Assembly (NCBI GenBank): GCA_002070455.1
Contig: MWDG01000029.1
Coordinates: 1-32,442, forward strand
From: Deltaproteobacteria bacterium ADurb.Bin151
GTDB taxonomy: Bacteria; Desulfobacterota; Syntrophia; Syntrophales; Smithellaceae
Length of the DNA stretch: 32,442 nucleotides
Direction of reading: 5' to 3'
Every line of letters begins with the position of its first letter. Position 1 is the stretch's first letter. The notes under the pieces are model-generated. The model was given only the letters and a program-made list of their open reading frames with translations, did no database searches and was not told the DNA's origin. Positions 17,048-25,125 of the stretch are shown here, in pieces. A program made the translations under genes and the position numbers.

Positions 17048-18055
17048 ATGAACATCATCAACCATTCACCTATGGCTGCCGCGACATATTTCCTGATGGA
17101 CAGGGATGGTGCAGAAGTCATACTTTTAGTGCTCAAGGGGACCTGGTGCATAGAAAGAGGCGGGACCTTATCCATTGCCGATGAGCAAATGCCGGTTATT
17201 TCCGAACCGGTCTATCGTGGTGAACCGGGCAAGTCGAGCCTGATCTTTGATACGGATGTTGTGCTGGAAAAACCGGGCACCGACTGCGTGCTGATCGGTC
17301 ATGCTCGCGCTCTTAAATCGCGCTTAACGCATGTTGATGTCACCTTTGGTATAGGGCCAATCAAAAAACAGGCAAGGGTGTTCGGAGACAGGCGCTGGAA
17401 GAAGGGATTAATGGGTGGTGCCTCGGTCATAAAAATCAGGCCTATCGAAGCAATCCCCCTCATCTGGGAAAACGCCTTCGGCGGAATCGATGCGAGTTGC
17501 GAAGACCCATCAAGGCATGAAGTCTGTCGGGAAAACCCTGTCGGCAGAGGTTTAATCGCAGCAAAATCCAAAATTGATATTGATGGGAAGTTTCTGCCGA
17601 ACATAGAAGACCCCACAGATGTGATCAAAAATCCGAAGCAACGGCCCAAACCGGCAGGATTCGGTATGATCGCGCCCCACTGGCATCCGCGGGCAAGTTT
17701 TGCCGGCACTTATGACGAATACTGGAGGAAGTTTATCAGCCCGCTGCTTCCTGAAGACTTTAATATGCGTTTCAACTCATGCGCAGCCTCTGGACTGACA
17801 ACGCCATCGCATCTGAAAGGAACGGAACGGGTGCTGATTGAAGGGGCATCAAATAACGGGCGAATCCTGTTCGATATGCCAGGTGTGACACCTCGAGTGA
17901 TTGTCAGGCGTTGGGGGTATGAAGCCGATTTGCCGATGCAGTTGGACACGGTAGTTGTCGAACCCGACAATGAACGAGTCATGTTGACCTGGCGTGGGGT
18001 TTGGAATGTTCATGGCAAGATGCATCAGCTCATATCCGTTCGTGTTGAAATATAA
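17048..18055 (+). CDS. DUF2169 T6SS accessory protein
   Basis: A 335-residue protein of the DUF2169 family, shown by the opening MNIINHSPMAAATYFLMDRD, LVLKGTWCIERGG, IPLIWENAFGGID, ENPVGRG, GFGMIAPHWHPRASFAGTYD and the mostly beta C-terminal part. Members occur almost only in T6SS effector islands beside PAAR-like proteins; an adaptor or chaperone job in loading cargo on the spike fits but is not proven here. AGGA lies about 11 bases before the ATG. It is the last gene of the island, 22 bases after the lipase gene, and is followed by repeat-rich DNA. Confidence 0.85.
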   Translation: MNIINHSPMAAATYFLMDRDGAEVILLVLKGTWCIERGGTLSIADEQMPVISEPVYRGEPGKSSLIFDTDVVLEKPGTDCVLIGHARALKSRLTHVDVTFGIGPIKKQARVFGDRRWKKGLMGGASVIKIRPIEAIPLIWENAFGGIDASCEDPSRHEVCRENPVGRGLIAAKSKIDIDGKFLPNIEDPTDVIKNPKQRPKPAGFGMIAPHWHPRASFAGTYDEYWRKFISPLLPEDFNMRFNSCAASGLTTPSHLKGTERVLIEGASNNGRILFDMPGVTPRVIVRRWGYEADLPMQLDTVVVEPDNERVMLTWRGVWNVHGKMHQLISVRVEI

Positions 18056-18065
18056 ATAACAAGGA

Positions 18066-18087
18066 CGCTTCGACAGGCTCAGCGACC
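18066..18087 (-). repeat. Interspersed repeat, TCGCTGAGCCTGTCGAAG family, inverted copy
   Basis: The plus strand reads CGCTTCGACAGGCTCAGCGA and so on, the reverse complement of the units at 29601-29649 and 29830-29852. The match over the shared core is perfect. Function unknown. Confidence 0.8.
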
Positions 18088-18093
18088 GGAGGT

Positions 18094-18163
18094 GACAAGG
18101 TACAAGGCTCAAGGACCAAGTTGCAAGGTGAAAGATAAGCTCGTAGTTCATAGCTCATAGATC
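18094..18163 (+). repeat. Array of 7-base-period repeats
   Basis: Successive 7-mers read GACAAGG, TACAAGG, CTCAAGG, ACCAAGT, TGCAAGG, TGAAAGA, then TAAGCTC, GTAGTTC, ATAGCTC, ATAGATC. The first block follows NNCAAGG and the second NTAGNTC, always in 7-base register. The first block has its reverse complement at 30848-30875. Confidence 0.75.
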
Positions 18164-18189
18164 ATGGCAAAATGCGGCGTACCGCTTCT

Positions 18190-18266
18190 GTCCTCCGCTC
18201 GTGTGAGCTCGTGTAACCTACAGGTTATCAGGGTAGAGGTGGCGCGAAACGCCGGAGGTGGTTATT
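18190..18266 (+). repeat. Diverged copy of the GGAGGT hairpin element
   Basis: It shares TGTCCTCCGCT at the left and GGAGGTGGTTA at the right with the elements starting at 29651 and 30710. The central hairpin reads GGCGCGAAACGCC in place of GTCACGAAGTGAC, with two paired (compensatory) changes. Confidence 0.55.
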
Positions 18267-18447
18267 CTCATCGCCACATCGTGTAAACCTTGTTCCCGGT
18301 TTGTTTTGTAAACTCTTGGCAGTTTCTACCCCCCCTGGCCCTGAACAAAAAAAGGAGGTTCTCACCAGAAAGACAAGCAAAAGATGATCTTCGAAAGAGG
18401 GAGAAACGGCATCGAGCCTGAGAAGTGCAACTCCACGTAAATAGCAT

Positions 18448-18476
18448 TTGACGGCCAAGACTGGATGTGTTACAAA
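18448..18476 (+). promoter_or_regulatory. Predicted promoter of the DUF2520-panB operon
   Basis: TTGACG at 18448-18453 and TACAAA at 18471-18476 are 17 bases apart. The predicted transcript would begin at about 18483, exactly where the bulged stem-loop starts. Confidence 0.45.
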
Positions 18477-18484
18477 AAATAAAC

Positions 18485-18521
18485 CGCTTGGATCACGCTC
18501 AACAGACTGAGACGGTAAGTG
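18485..18521 (+). ncRNA. Candidate pan-motif RNA leader
   Basis: A stem-loop can be drawn with inner stem CTCA/TGAG (18498-18501 with 18508-18511), loop ACAGAC, a bulged A on the 3' side (18512), pairs CG/CG, a bulged A on the 5' side (18495), C-G, then GAT bulge and outer stem CCGCTTG/TAAGTG with G-T pairs allowed. The published pan motif is a stem-loop with two conserved bulged A residues found upstream of pantothenate genes, including in deltaproteobacteria. Place, size and bulges agree; I cannot test the full consensus here. Confidence 0.5.
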
Positions 18522-18540
18522 AAATAAACTGTCTGATAAG

Positions 18541-18574
18541 GGTCTTCCTCACGCTGCGGAAGGCTTTTTTGTTT
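18541..18574 (+). terminator. Intrinsic terminator in the DUF2520-panB leader
   Basis: GGTCTTCC (18541-18548) pairs with GGAAGGCT (18558-18565), loop of 9 bases, followed by a T-rich run to 18574. It lies between the predicted promoter with its stem-loop and the ribosome binding site (GAGGAAAC), so it may act as an attenuator. It could equally be a plain terminator for upstream transcription. Confidence 0.6.
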
Positions 18575-18589
18575 TGAGGAAACAGACGG

Positions 18590-19510
18590 ATGAAAAAAAA
18601 GAAACCGCTCAATTTTGCCATTATCGGCGCGGGAATGGTCGGAACAGCCATAGGATTCCTTTTGAAAAAAGCCGGCCATCCTGTTGTGGCTGTCGCAGAC
18701 CTGTTCCCCGAGCATATAAAAAGAGCAAAAAACTTCATCGGAGCACCAGGCTTCCAGAACCCCGCGCGTGCGGCGGAGATGGCGGAGTGCCTGCTCATAA
18801 CCACACCGGATGACCGCATTGAATCCGTATGTGCCCAAATTGTATCCGCCTCCTCCGTTCGCGGGAAAAAAGTGTTTCACATGAGCGGGGCGGGAGGACT
18901 GGATCTTCTGGATTCAGCGTTTCGTGCCGGAGCTGCCGTCGCCAGCATTCACCCGCTGCAGAGTTTTTCTTCCATTGAAAGCGCAATACAGAATATTCCC
19001 GGCAGCTATTTCGGCGTAACGGCTTCAAAAGGAGCAAAAAAAATCTCAACGGACATTGTGCGGGATTTAAGGGGCATCCCCCTTTACATCAAACCCGAGC
19101 AGAAGCCTCTTTATCATGCGGCGGCCTGCATCGCGTCGAATTACCTGGTTTCCCTGATGAGCGTCGTCGAAGCGATTTATTTATCCATCGGTTTTTCAGA
19201 GAAAGACGCCCGCAAGGCCTATTTGCCTCTGGTCTACGGCAGTCTGAAAAATATTGAAAGACAGGGTTGCACGAGCGCTCTGACGGGACCGATTGCCCGC
19301 GGAGATTCCGGAACAATCCAAAAGCATATTGAAGCCATGGTCCGCCATCTTCCCGACCACTCGTCTTTATACGCGAATATGGGAATGACGGCGGTAAAAC
19401 TCGCGCGTCAGAAAGGCACCCTGAATGCCGCGCAGGCAAAGGACATCACGGAACTTTTAAAAGGTGTCCAAAAACTTTTGAAGGGAGTTCAACATGAGTA
19501 CACACACTAA
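18590..19510 (+). CDS. Rossmann-like / DUF2520 oxidoreductase, candidate ketopantoate reductase
   Basis: A 306-residue NAD(P)-dependent reductase-like protein. The dinucleotide motif is [13 protein letters not shown] (10-22); the C-terminal helical domain (about 135-290) is DUF2520, with [10 protein letters not shown] and LTGPIARGD. It precedes panB with a 17-base overlap and lies behind a pan-type leader, so pantothenate synthesis is its likely pathway. PanB makes ketopantoate and the next step is its NADPH-dependent reduction. Some bacteria lacking PanE use an unrelated reductase called PanG, which I believe belongs to this family, but I cannot confirm orthology. No classical panE is in the window. 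GAGGAAAC precedes the ATG. Confidence 0.85.
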   Translation: MKKKKPLNFAIIGAGMVGTAIGFLLKKAGHPVVAVADLFPEHIKRAKNFIGAPGFQNPARAAEMAECLLITTPDDRIESVCAQIVSASSVRGKKVFHMSGAGGLDLLDSAFRAGAAVASIHPLQSFSSIESAIQNIPGSYFGVTASKGAKKISTDIVRDLRGIPLYIKPEQKPLYHAAACIASNYLVSLMSVVEAIYLSIGFSEKDARKAYLPLVYGSLKNIERQGCTSALTGPIARGDSGTIQKHIEAMVRHLPDHSSLYANMGMTAVKLARQKGTLNAAQAKDITELLKGVQKLLKGVQHEYTH

Positions 19511-20312
19511 AATCATCCGAAAGACCATCCTGGACATCAAAAAGATGAAAAAACAGGGAGAAAAAATAGCCATGCTGACGGCCTACGATTTCGGAATGGC
19601 CTCGATCCTGGACGAAAGCGACATCGATATTCTCCTCGTCGGTGATTCCCTGGGAATGGTTGTTCTGGGTTACGACTCGACACTTCCCGTCACCATGGAA
19701 GACATGATCCGACATACACAGGCGGTCGTCCGCGGCTCCAGCAAAGCCATGGTGATTACGGACATGCCGTTTCTGTCCTATCAGACATCCCAGGAAACAG
19801 CCCTTGTCAATGCGGGACGCTTTCTGAAAGAAGCCAACGCACAGGCGGTCAAGCTCGAAGGCGGACGGGAATACGCGGATATTGTCCATAAAATGACATA
19901 CGCGGGAATACCCGTTATGGGGCATCTGGGTCTGACACCGCAATCGGTTAACCAGATGGGCGGCTATAAGGTGCAGGGCAAGAATGATGACGCCGCCGAA
20001 AAGATCATGCAGGACGCAAAAATTCTGGAGGAAGCAGGAGCTTTTTCCCTGGTTTTGGAATGTGTTCCAGAAAAACTGGCCCAGGAAATTACCGAAGCTC
20101 TTTCCATTCCCACCATCGGCATTGGCGCAGGGGTTCACTGTGACGGACAGGTTCTTGTGGTAAACGATATGCTGGGAATTTATGACAAGATGACTCCAAA
20201 ATTTGTCAAAAAATATGTCAATCTGAATCTGGAAATAAAGAAAGCCGTCAAGAGCTATGTTAAGGAGGTGAAAACAAGCGCTTTCCCGGGTGAAGAGCAC
20301 AGTTTTAAATAA
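19494..20312 (+). CDS. panB: 3-methyl-2-oxobutanoate hydroxymethyltransferase
   Basis: Makes ketopantoate from 2-oxoisovalerate and methylene-tetrahydrofolate, the first committed step of pantothenate synthesis. The 272-residue protein shows [66 protein letters not shown] and [18 protein letters not shown], all diagnostic. AAGGGAG sits 6 bases before the ATG inside the end of the DUF2520 gene, so translation is coupled. panC and panD are not adjacent. The gene converges on the metallo-beta-lactamase-fold gene with a 7-base gap. Confidence 0.97.
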   Translation: MSTHTKIIRKTILDIKKMKKQGEKIAMLTAYDFGMASILDESDIDILLVGDSLGMVVLGYDSTLPVTMEDMIRHTQAVVRGSSKAMVITDMPFLSYQTSQETALVNAGRFLKEANAQAVKLEGGREYADIVHKMTYAGIPVMGHLGLTPQSVNQMGGYKVQGKNDDAAEKIMQDAKILEEAGAFSLVLECVPEKLAQEITEALSIPTIGIGAGVHCDGQVLVVNDMLGIYDKMTPKFVKKYVNLNLEIKKAVKSYVKEVKTSAFPGEEHSFK

Positions 20313-20319
20313 TAGGCTG

Positions 20320-21231
20320 TTAGGAAAGAGGATGAGCTCCACTGTCGATGAACTGTTTCAACATGCGCGTGTATGTTACAAGCAGGATATCCGGGTCAAC
20401 GAAATAATCCGGTCTTTGATCAAAATGATGTTTCACCAGCTGCCCTGCGGCCTTCTCCGCACTGCCTTCCTGACGAAGCGCCAGGCGCAACCTGTCCATC
20501 ATCTGTTGGGTCGCTTCCCTGCTTCTTGCGATGTAATGATTTGCCTCATCGCCCCGAACGTACCCGTAATGATCCGCGCACAGGATTTCAATATTCAGCC
20601 CGGATAGTTTATCCAGGCTTTGCTGATACTGCGGGAAGCTTGACCCGGAGGCAATCACGTATTCGTCATGATAGGGAATGGCCACCGCGTCCGACGGAAA
20701 CAGGACCTTCAAGTGTGGAACATAAGCGGAAATGGAACAGGAGGAATGCCCCGGCGTTTCATGGATTATGATATGCCTGTTTCCCAGGTCGATTCGACTG
20801 CCCTGCCCCAGTGTTTCTCCCTGAACGTCGTATCGCCACTGCCAGTCCAGCACAGAAAGATCATCCGTGTTGCCCCGCACTCTGCGGCATACTTTCAGGG
20901 TATAGTCATTGATAACGGAGACCGCCCTGGGATTGCTCAAAACCTGCCATGCACGGGCTGAAGCGTAAATTTTCACTTTCGGCCATCTTCGTTTTAAAAA
21001 GGGAACAATGCCAACATGATCAAAGTGCGAATGCAGAATAATGATGTGTCCGATTTTATGTGAGGATATGCCAAAGGCATCGATCTGCCGGAGTAAATCA
21101 GGCAGGATATAGCTCATGCCCGCGCTGATCAAAACGGACGACTGACTTCCCTCCAGCAGATAGACACAGGATTCTTTCGTGCCCAGCAGCCAGAGCCCTT
21201 CCTCAATCTGCCCCGGATTATTGCTTCTCAT
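20320..21231 (-). CDS. Metallo-beta-lactamase-fold hydrolase
   Basis: A 303-residue enzyme with the binuclear metal motif HSHFDH (67-72), a further His in ETPGHSSCS, Asp in LFPSDAV and His in CADHYG, as in glyoxalase II-type members. There is no signal peptide. The substrate is unknown; hydroxyacyl-thioesters, lactones or other esters are all possible. It overlaps the end of the upstream PpiC gene by 14 bases, so it is the last gene of the miaA operon. Confidence 0.85.
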   Translation of the reverse strand: MRSNNPGQIEEGLWLLGTKESCVYLLEGSQSSVLISAGMSYILPDLLRQIDAFGISSHKIGHIIILHSHFDHVGIVPFLKRRWPKVKIYASARAWQVLSNPRAVSVINDYTLKVCRRVRGNTDDLSVLDWQWRYDVQGETLGQGSRIDLGNRHIIIHETPGHSSCSISAYVPHLKVLFPSDAVAIPYHDEYVIASGSSFPQYQQSLDKLSGLNIEILCADHYGYVRGDEANHYIARSREATQQMMDRLRLALRQEGSAEKAAGQLVKHHFDQRPDYFVDPDILLVTYTRMLKQFIDSGAHPLS

Positions 21232-22312
21232 TTTCTTTGTAATAAGTGATGACCGCTTTTTTACGCAGCCGGTCCGTCGTTTGAGAAAACATTTCCGCCT
21301 GCTTCTGCTGTTCGAGATGCTTTGCTATTCTATCTTTGACTTCATCGAGACTGACCGTTTTACCGGGATTGTGCCCGAGAACCTGGATGACGTGATGACC
21401 GAATTGAGTGGAAACTACCGGCCCGATTTTGTTCTTTTCCTGCGAAAATGCCGCGTCTTCAAATGGTTTGATCGTCTGGCCTCTCTTGATTTCACCCAGA
21501 TCGCCGCCGTTTTCCTTGCTGGGACAGTCGGAATTATTTTTGGCAATTTCCGCAAAATCCGCCCCTTCCACAACCTGCTTGCGCAGGCTCTCTATTCTGG
21601 CCTTCTTTTCCTCTTTTGTTTTTTCATCATCTTTGGGATCAATCGCTACGAGAATATGACGCACATGGACAGTTTCCTCCGCCGTAAACTTATCCTTATT
21701 TTCCGTGTAAAATTTACGGATTTCTTTATCCGTGGGTTTAGCCTTCTCGCCTGCGTCCATGTCAACCAGCTTTTTAATCTTGATGCCCAGCGCAATGTCT
21801 TCTTTTGAAATCTTGTTTTCCCGCAAGAAATCCTCAACCGTTTTATCGGGGGGCAGGTTTGCCTTGAAAGCATGGATGGCCGTCTGAATTTCCTTGTCCG
21901 TAACCACGATTTTTCTTCTGTTCACTTCATTGATCAACACCGTGCGCAGGATAAACTCATCCATCAGCTGCTTTTTCAATCCTTCCTCTACTTCTTTCTT
22001 CTTGCCGGCAGGAATCTTATCTTTCAGGATATTCAGTTTTTCTTTAACCATTTTAGCCAGGTCATCTTTCTTCAAGACAACTCCGTCAACAACCACAACG
22101 GCATCTTTGGGAACAGCCGAATCAGGGGTAACAAGATATGGTGCAATCGCTTCCTTGTTTTCAGCGACATGGGATTTTTCCTCCTGCTTCGTCTCGTCCG
22201 GCTGCCGGGGAGCTATCTTTTCCGCTTCTTCTTTCTTGCCGCAGCCCGTTGTAACAACCAGCACAACGGCAAACAATATCACCAGAATATTTTTCTTTAA
22301 TAATTTATCCAT
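21218..22312 (-). CDS. Exported PpiC/SurA-type peptidyl-prolyl isomerase
   Basis: A periplasmic folding factor. From ATG 22312 (GGGAGA seven bases upstream) the 364-residue product has an N-terminal hydrophobic segment ending VVTTGC, so it is probably a lipoprotein with Cys24 although the lipobox is imperfect. A charged linker leads to a SurA_N-like helical domain (about 75-195) and a parvulin domain (about 215-313) with VRHILVAID, GGDLGEIKRGQTIKPFEDAAF and FGHHVIQVLG. The family assists outer-membrane or secreted proteins; clients are unknown. It lies 105 bases after the glycosyltransferase gene. Confidence 0.92.
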   Translation of the reverse strand: MDKLLKKNILVILFAVVLVVTTGCGKKEEAEKIAPRQPDETKQEEKSHVAENKEAIAPYLVTPDSAVPKDAVVVVDGVVLKKDDLAKMVKEKLNILKDKIPAGKKKEVEEGLKKQLMDEFILRTVLINEVNRRKIVVTDKEIQTAIHAFKANLPPDKTVEDFLRENKISKEDIALGIKIKKLVDMDAGEKAKPTDKEIRKFYTENKDKFTAEETVHVRHILVAIDPKDDEKTKEEKKARIESLRKQVVEGADFAEIAKNNSDCPSKENGGDLGEIKRGQTIKPFEDAAFSQEKNKIGPVVSTQFGHHVIQVLGHNPGKTVSLDEVKDRIAKHLEQQKQAEMFSQTTDRLRKKAVITYYKENEKQ

Positions 22313-22417
22313 GAATATTCTCCCGCTAATGATTGGTAATCGTAAAATATGGATTGAGCTATATGCGAAAGCATCCCGGCAAGTCAAGCGGATTATCCCG
22401 CGCCGTCGCTTTCGGGT

Positions 22418-23773
22418 TTATGTCTGATTGCGAAGAAAGTTCAGGATGCCTAACGCATCTTCTGTCTTTGGAATATCTCCTACAGGAAAAGAACCGGGAT
22501 ATTTCATCTCTGACATCTGCAGAATGTCTTTTAACGCTGAGATCATGCTGACTCTGGGATAAAATTCCCTGGTCAGATAATTGACGAGTTTCAGGGTTTC
22601 AAAACCGTCAAACCATCCGTGAAACTGCCGTTCGAAGGTTTTCTGATCCTTTACATTACGGCGGATGTTCAGCCACACCGACAGGAAACCGCGCAGCGTT
22701 AAAAATGATTCCAGGCCCGGATCAATATCGCGCGCCATCTCGAGGATCCGGTTTTCCGACAGGCGGAAAGATTGCCTCATCAGGTCGATCCATTTTTTCA
22801 GGATAAAGAACACCCGCGGATCATACAGATCATGGCCGGAACGTTCATCACCCGATATTTTTTTCACCGCCGCGCCCGTTCCGAAGGGGACCCTCGCGGA
22901 AACCCGCGCGGATGGATAGACAACGGTTTCATTAATCCGACGGATCGGACCGATCTTGGCCAGCTTGTTGAGAAAATAAAAATCTTCTCCCGCTTCCCGA
23001 CGATTCATTCCCCGCACAGCAAGATAAGCGTCGGCCGATGTAACAATGGTCGAACCGATCGAATGAAAGGCATAGGGTGACCGGGCATATTTCAATCCGA
23101 GCACCCAGTAACGCAGAAATATTTCATAGAGGCAAATTGCCTTCATCCCGGTCTCATCCGCGGGCATCCGGTGCTTATAGGAAACAATTCCTGTTTGTGC
23201 TTTCCTTGATGACATCGCTGTTCGCACAGAGTTCAGATAGTCCGGTCTGACAATGGTATCGGCATCCAGGCTGATCATCAACCGCGGCTCGTTGACGGAA
23301 TTTTTCAATGCACGCAGTGCCGCATCCATACCGATTTTCCTTGCCATCCCGACTCCGCCCGTACCTTCGGGAATCTCCAGTCCGGGGGAGGACGCATCGA
23401 TGCACCCTAACCTTACAGGCCTTTCTGATATTTTCCGGATTGCAGATATCAGATCATCCGTTTCCCGGGCTTCTCCAAATTGCTTTCTGTTGATCAATGC
23501 TCTGAGTATATCAATGGTTTGCCTGTTATTTTCTTTATCGGAGGCCGGAGTTTTTTTCTTGTTGTTGATCACGCATAGGACCAGGGTTTTTTCCAGCGAC
23601 TCATCCGGATTGGCAGCAAGCGATGCCAATGTAGTAAAAAGATGGTCTTTTTCCGCGTATGCAGGGATCACAACAATCTGATCAATACCCTCTATAGAAC
23701 TGGTATGCAGGTTCCAGGGAGGCCCCGCCGCATATTTTTTTAAGTAATCATGGAGGAGTGAATCTTTTTTCAT
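22418..23773 (-). CDS. Family 2-type glycosyltransferase
   Basis: A 451-residue GT-A fold glycosyltransferase. QIVVIPAYAEKDHLFTTLAS (33-52) opens the nucleotide-sugar binding domain and MISLDADTIVRP carries the metal-binding DAD motif (170-172). The C-terminal 200 residues are mainly helical and have no membrane segment that I can see. Donor and acceptor are unknown. The start ATG 23773 makes an ATGA overlap with the miaA stop codon; longer in-frame starts would lie inside miaA. Confidence 0.85.
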   Translation of the reverse strand: MKKDSLLHDYLKKYAAGPPWNLHTSSIEGIDQIVVIPAYAEKDHLFTTLASLAANPDESLEKTLVLCVINNKKKTPASDKENNRQTIDILRALINRKQFGEARETDDLISAIRKISERPVRLGCIDASSPGLEIPEGTGGVGMARKIGMDAALRALKNSVNEPRLMISLDADTIVRPDYLNSVRTAMSSRKAQTGIVSYKHRMPADETGMKAICLYEIFLRYWVLGLKYARSPYAFHSIGSTIVTSADAYLAVRGMNRREAGEDFYFLNKLAKIGPIRRINETVVYPSARVSARVPFGTGAAVKKISGDERSGHDLYDPRVFFILKKWIDLMRQSFRLSENRILEMARDIDPGLESFLTLRGFLSVWLNIRRNVKDQKTFERQFHGWFDGFETLKLVNYLTREFYPRVSMISALKDILQMSEMKYPGSFPVGDIPKTEDALGILNFLRNQT

Positions 23774-24681
23774 GACAGGACTTTTAAGACACGGCAATGA
23801 AGATCCGGATAATTGTCGCCGGATATCCATTCGATCTTCACGCCTTTTTTTTCCATCCGCCGAAACCACGTCATCTGCCTTTTCGCGAACTGGCCGATGG
23901 CAATCTGAAGATTGGAAGTCATCTCATCAAGCGTCATTTTATTCTGTAAATACATGGCGACATAGCGGTACTCCAGGCCAAAGCTATCCAGCCTCTCCCA
24001 TGACAACCCCTGAGAACGCAAGCGAGACACCTCTTCAATCATTCCCTCATCAATCCTTTGGGCAAGGCGTTGGGCAATTCGCCGTCTCAGGACGTCTCTT
24101 TCCCAGTGAATGCCAAATATAGCAGCATTTATAAAAGGCTTCTCAAGCGATTCGCCAGACGTTTTTTCCCTGGCTTTTTCAATTTCAATTTTTCTGATTA
24201 TCCTTTCACGGTCTTCAAGATCGGTTTTATTATGTAAGGCGGGTTTCATAGACAAAAGTATTTCCTGAAGTTCTGCCTGTGTCTTACCGGCCATTTCATC
24301 TCTGAAGCGCCGGTCGTGCAAAACCGCCGGAAGGTTATAATCGGTCAGCACGGCCTCCAGGTAAAGCCCCGTACCACCGACCAGAACCGGCAGAACCTGC
24401 TTATTCAGCAGAGAATTGAATATCTTATAAAATCTTTTCTGAAATTCAAAGACATTGAATTCCTGCTCGGGTTCCATGATGTCGATCAAATGTACGGGAA
24501 CAATTCCTTTTTCCGTGCGGTATTCAGATAAATCCTTGCCCGTGCCGATATCCATGCCCCGATAAACCTGGCGTGAATCCGCCGAGAGGATTTCTCCGTG
24601 AAGATCCGCCGCAAGCCTGACCGCCAGAGCCGTTTTACCCGAGGCGGTTGGTCCAAGAATGACAATCAGGTTCTTTTTCAT
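23770..24681 (-). CDS. miaA: tRNA dimethylallyltransferase
   Basis: Adds dimethylallyl to A37 of tRNAs reading UNN codons. The 303-residue product shows GPTASGKT (10-17), SADSRQVYRGMDIGTGK, PVLVGGTGLYLEAVL and RQMTWFRRME near the C terminus. ATG 24681 starts directly before the P-loop, giving the normal length; an upstream in-frame extension is not supported. First gene of a minus-strand operon with the glycosyltransferase, PpiC and metallo-beta-lactamase-fold genes. The ribosome binding site is weak (AAAAGA). Confidence 0.96.
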   Translation of the reverse strand: MKKNLIVILGPTASGKTALAVRLAADLHGEILSADSRQVYRGMDIGTGKDLSEYRTEKGIVPVHLIDIMEPEQEFNVFEFQKRFYKIFNSLLNKQVLPVLVGGTGLYLEAVLTDYNLPAVLHDRRFRDEMAGKTQAELQEILLSMKPALHNKTDLEDRERIIRKIEIEKAREKTSGESLEKPFINAAIFGIHWERDVLRRRIAQRLAQRIDEGMIEEVSRLRSQGLSWERLDSFGLEYRYVAMYLQNKMTLDEMTSNLQIAIGQFAKRQMTWFRRMEKKGVKIEWISGDNYPDLHCRVLKVLS

Positions 24682-24765
24682 GAATCTTTTTATTTCATTT
24701 CTGTAATGACATTGTAATACATGGTTGTTCCAGTGCAATTTCGAAACATATGATTGAATTCTTAC

Positions 24766-24797
24766 TAAAAAAAATGCCCCGGGAGACGGGGCATTTT
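24766..24797 (-). terminator. Intrinsic terminator of cspA
   Basis: AAAATGCCCC (24771-24780) and GGGGCATTTT (24788-24797) form a perfect 10-bp stem with a 7-base loop. On the minus strand it is followed by a T run (bases 24767-24774). It lies 25 bases after the cspA stop codon. Confidence 0.9.
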
Positions 24798-24821
24798 CTC
24801 GAAGTTAATAATCAGGTATGA

Positions 24822-25022
24822 TTATAGTGGCTGAACATTCGCTGCGCTGGGCCCTTTGTTGCCCTGTTCAACATCGAAACGAATTCTCTGACCCTCGTAA
24901 AGAGTTTTAAATCCTGTTCCGGCAATCGCACTATAATGTACGAATACATCTCCGCCCTCATCACTTTCAATGAAACCAAACCCCTTCTTCTCGTTAAACC
25001 ATTTTACCTTTCCTTCTGCCAA
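24822..25022 (-). CDS. Cold-shock-domain protein
   Basis: A single cold-shock domain (OB-fold RNA chaperone) of 66 residues, the standard length. RNP1 is KGFGFIE and RNP2 is VFVHYSAI; the C terminus is [11 protein letters not shown]. The start is a TTG at 25020-25022 giving [18 protein letters not shown] ends about 9 bases upstream. A longer frame from another TTG (25043) would put that ribosome binding site inside the coding region, so it is rejected. Stand-alone gene with its own terminator and a structured upstream region. Confidence 0.93.
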   Translation of the reverse strand: MAEGKVKWFNEKKGFGFIESDEGGDVFVHYSAIAGTGFKTLYEGQRIRFDVEQGNKGPSAANVQPL

Positions 25023-25077
25023 TGCTAAAAGTCCCCCTTTCAAAATTTTGTTCCCGCCGGTTGGATACCGTCAGAAA

Positions 25078-25125
25078 CCAAAAAAACCGCGTGAATTCTT
25101 TTTAAATAAAGAATTCTTCGCGGTT
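25078..25125 (-). terminator. Hairpin plus T run: terminator of the hydrolase operon or cspA leader attenuator
   Basis: AACCGCG (25085-25091) pairs with CGCGGTT (25119-25125), and GAATTCTTT (25093-25101) with AAAGAATTC (25108-25116). On the minus strand the stem is followed by a run of seven T. It lies about 95 bases after the alpha/beta hydrolase gene and about 55 bases before the cspA start. A GATAAT that could be a cspA -10 lies just upstream of it on the minus strand (about 25128-25133). Confidence 0.7.

Larger units (their letters stand above)
18056..18447. other. Gene-free, repeat-rich spacer after the T6SS island
   Basis: Nearly 400 bases without a credible gene. It holds one inverted copy of the TCGCTGAGCCTGTCGAAG repeat (18066-18087), an array with a 7-base period (18094-18163), and a diverged copy of the hairpin element found twice near 29.7 and 30.7 kb (18190-18266). 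Short reading frames here have no supported start or family match. Confidence 0.6.

Noticed and set aside
18094..18163. CRISPR-like array
   Set aside because: Units of 7 bases with no spacers and no cas genes; this is a short tandem repeat.
18228..18458. Minus-strand frame of 76 codons downstream of the T6SS island
   Set aside because: Arginine- and serine-rich translation without start signal, partly in repeat sequence.
24822..25043. Cold-shock protein starting at the upstream TTG (25043)
   Set aside because: The extra seven residues are the ribosome binding site translated; the standard 66-residue protein starts at 25022.
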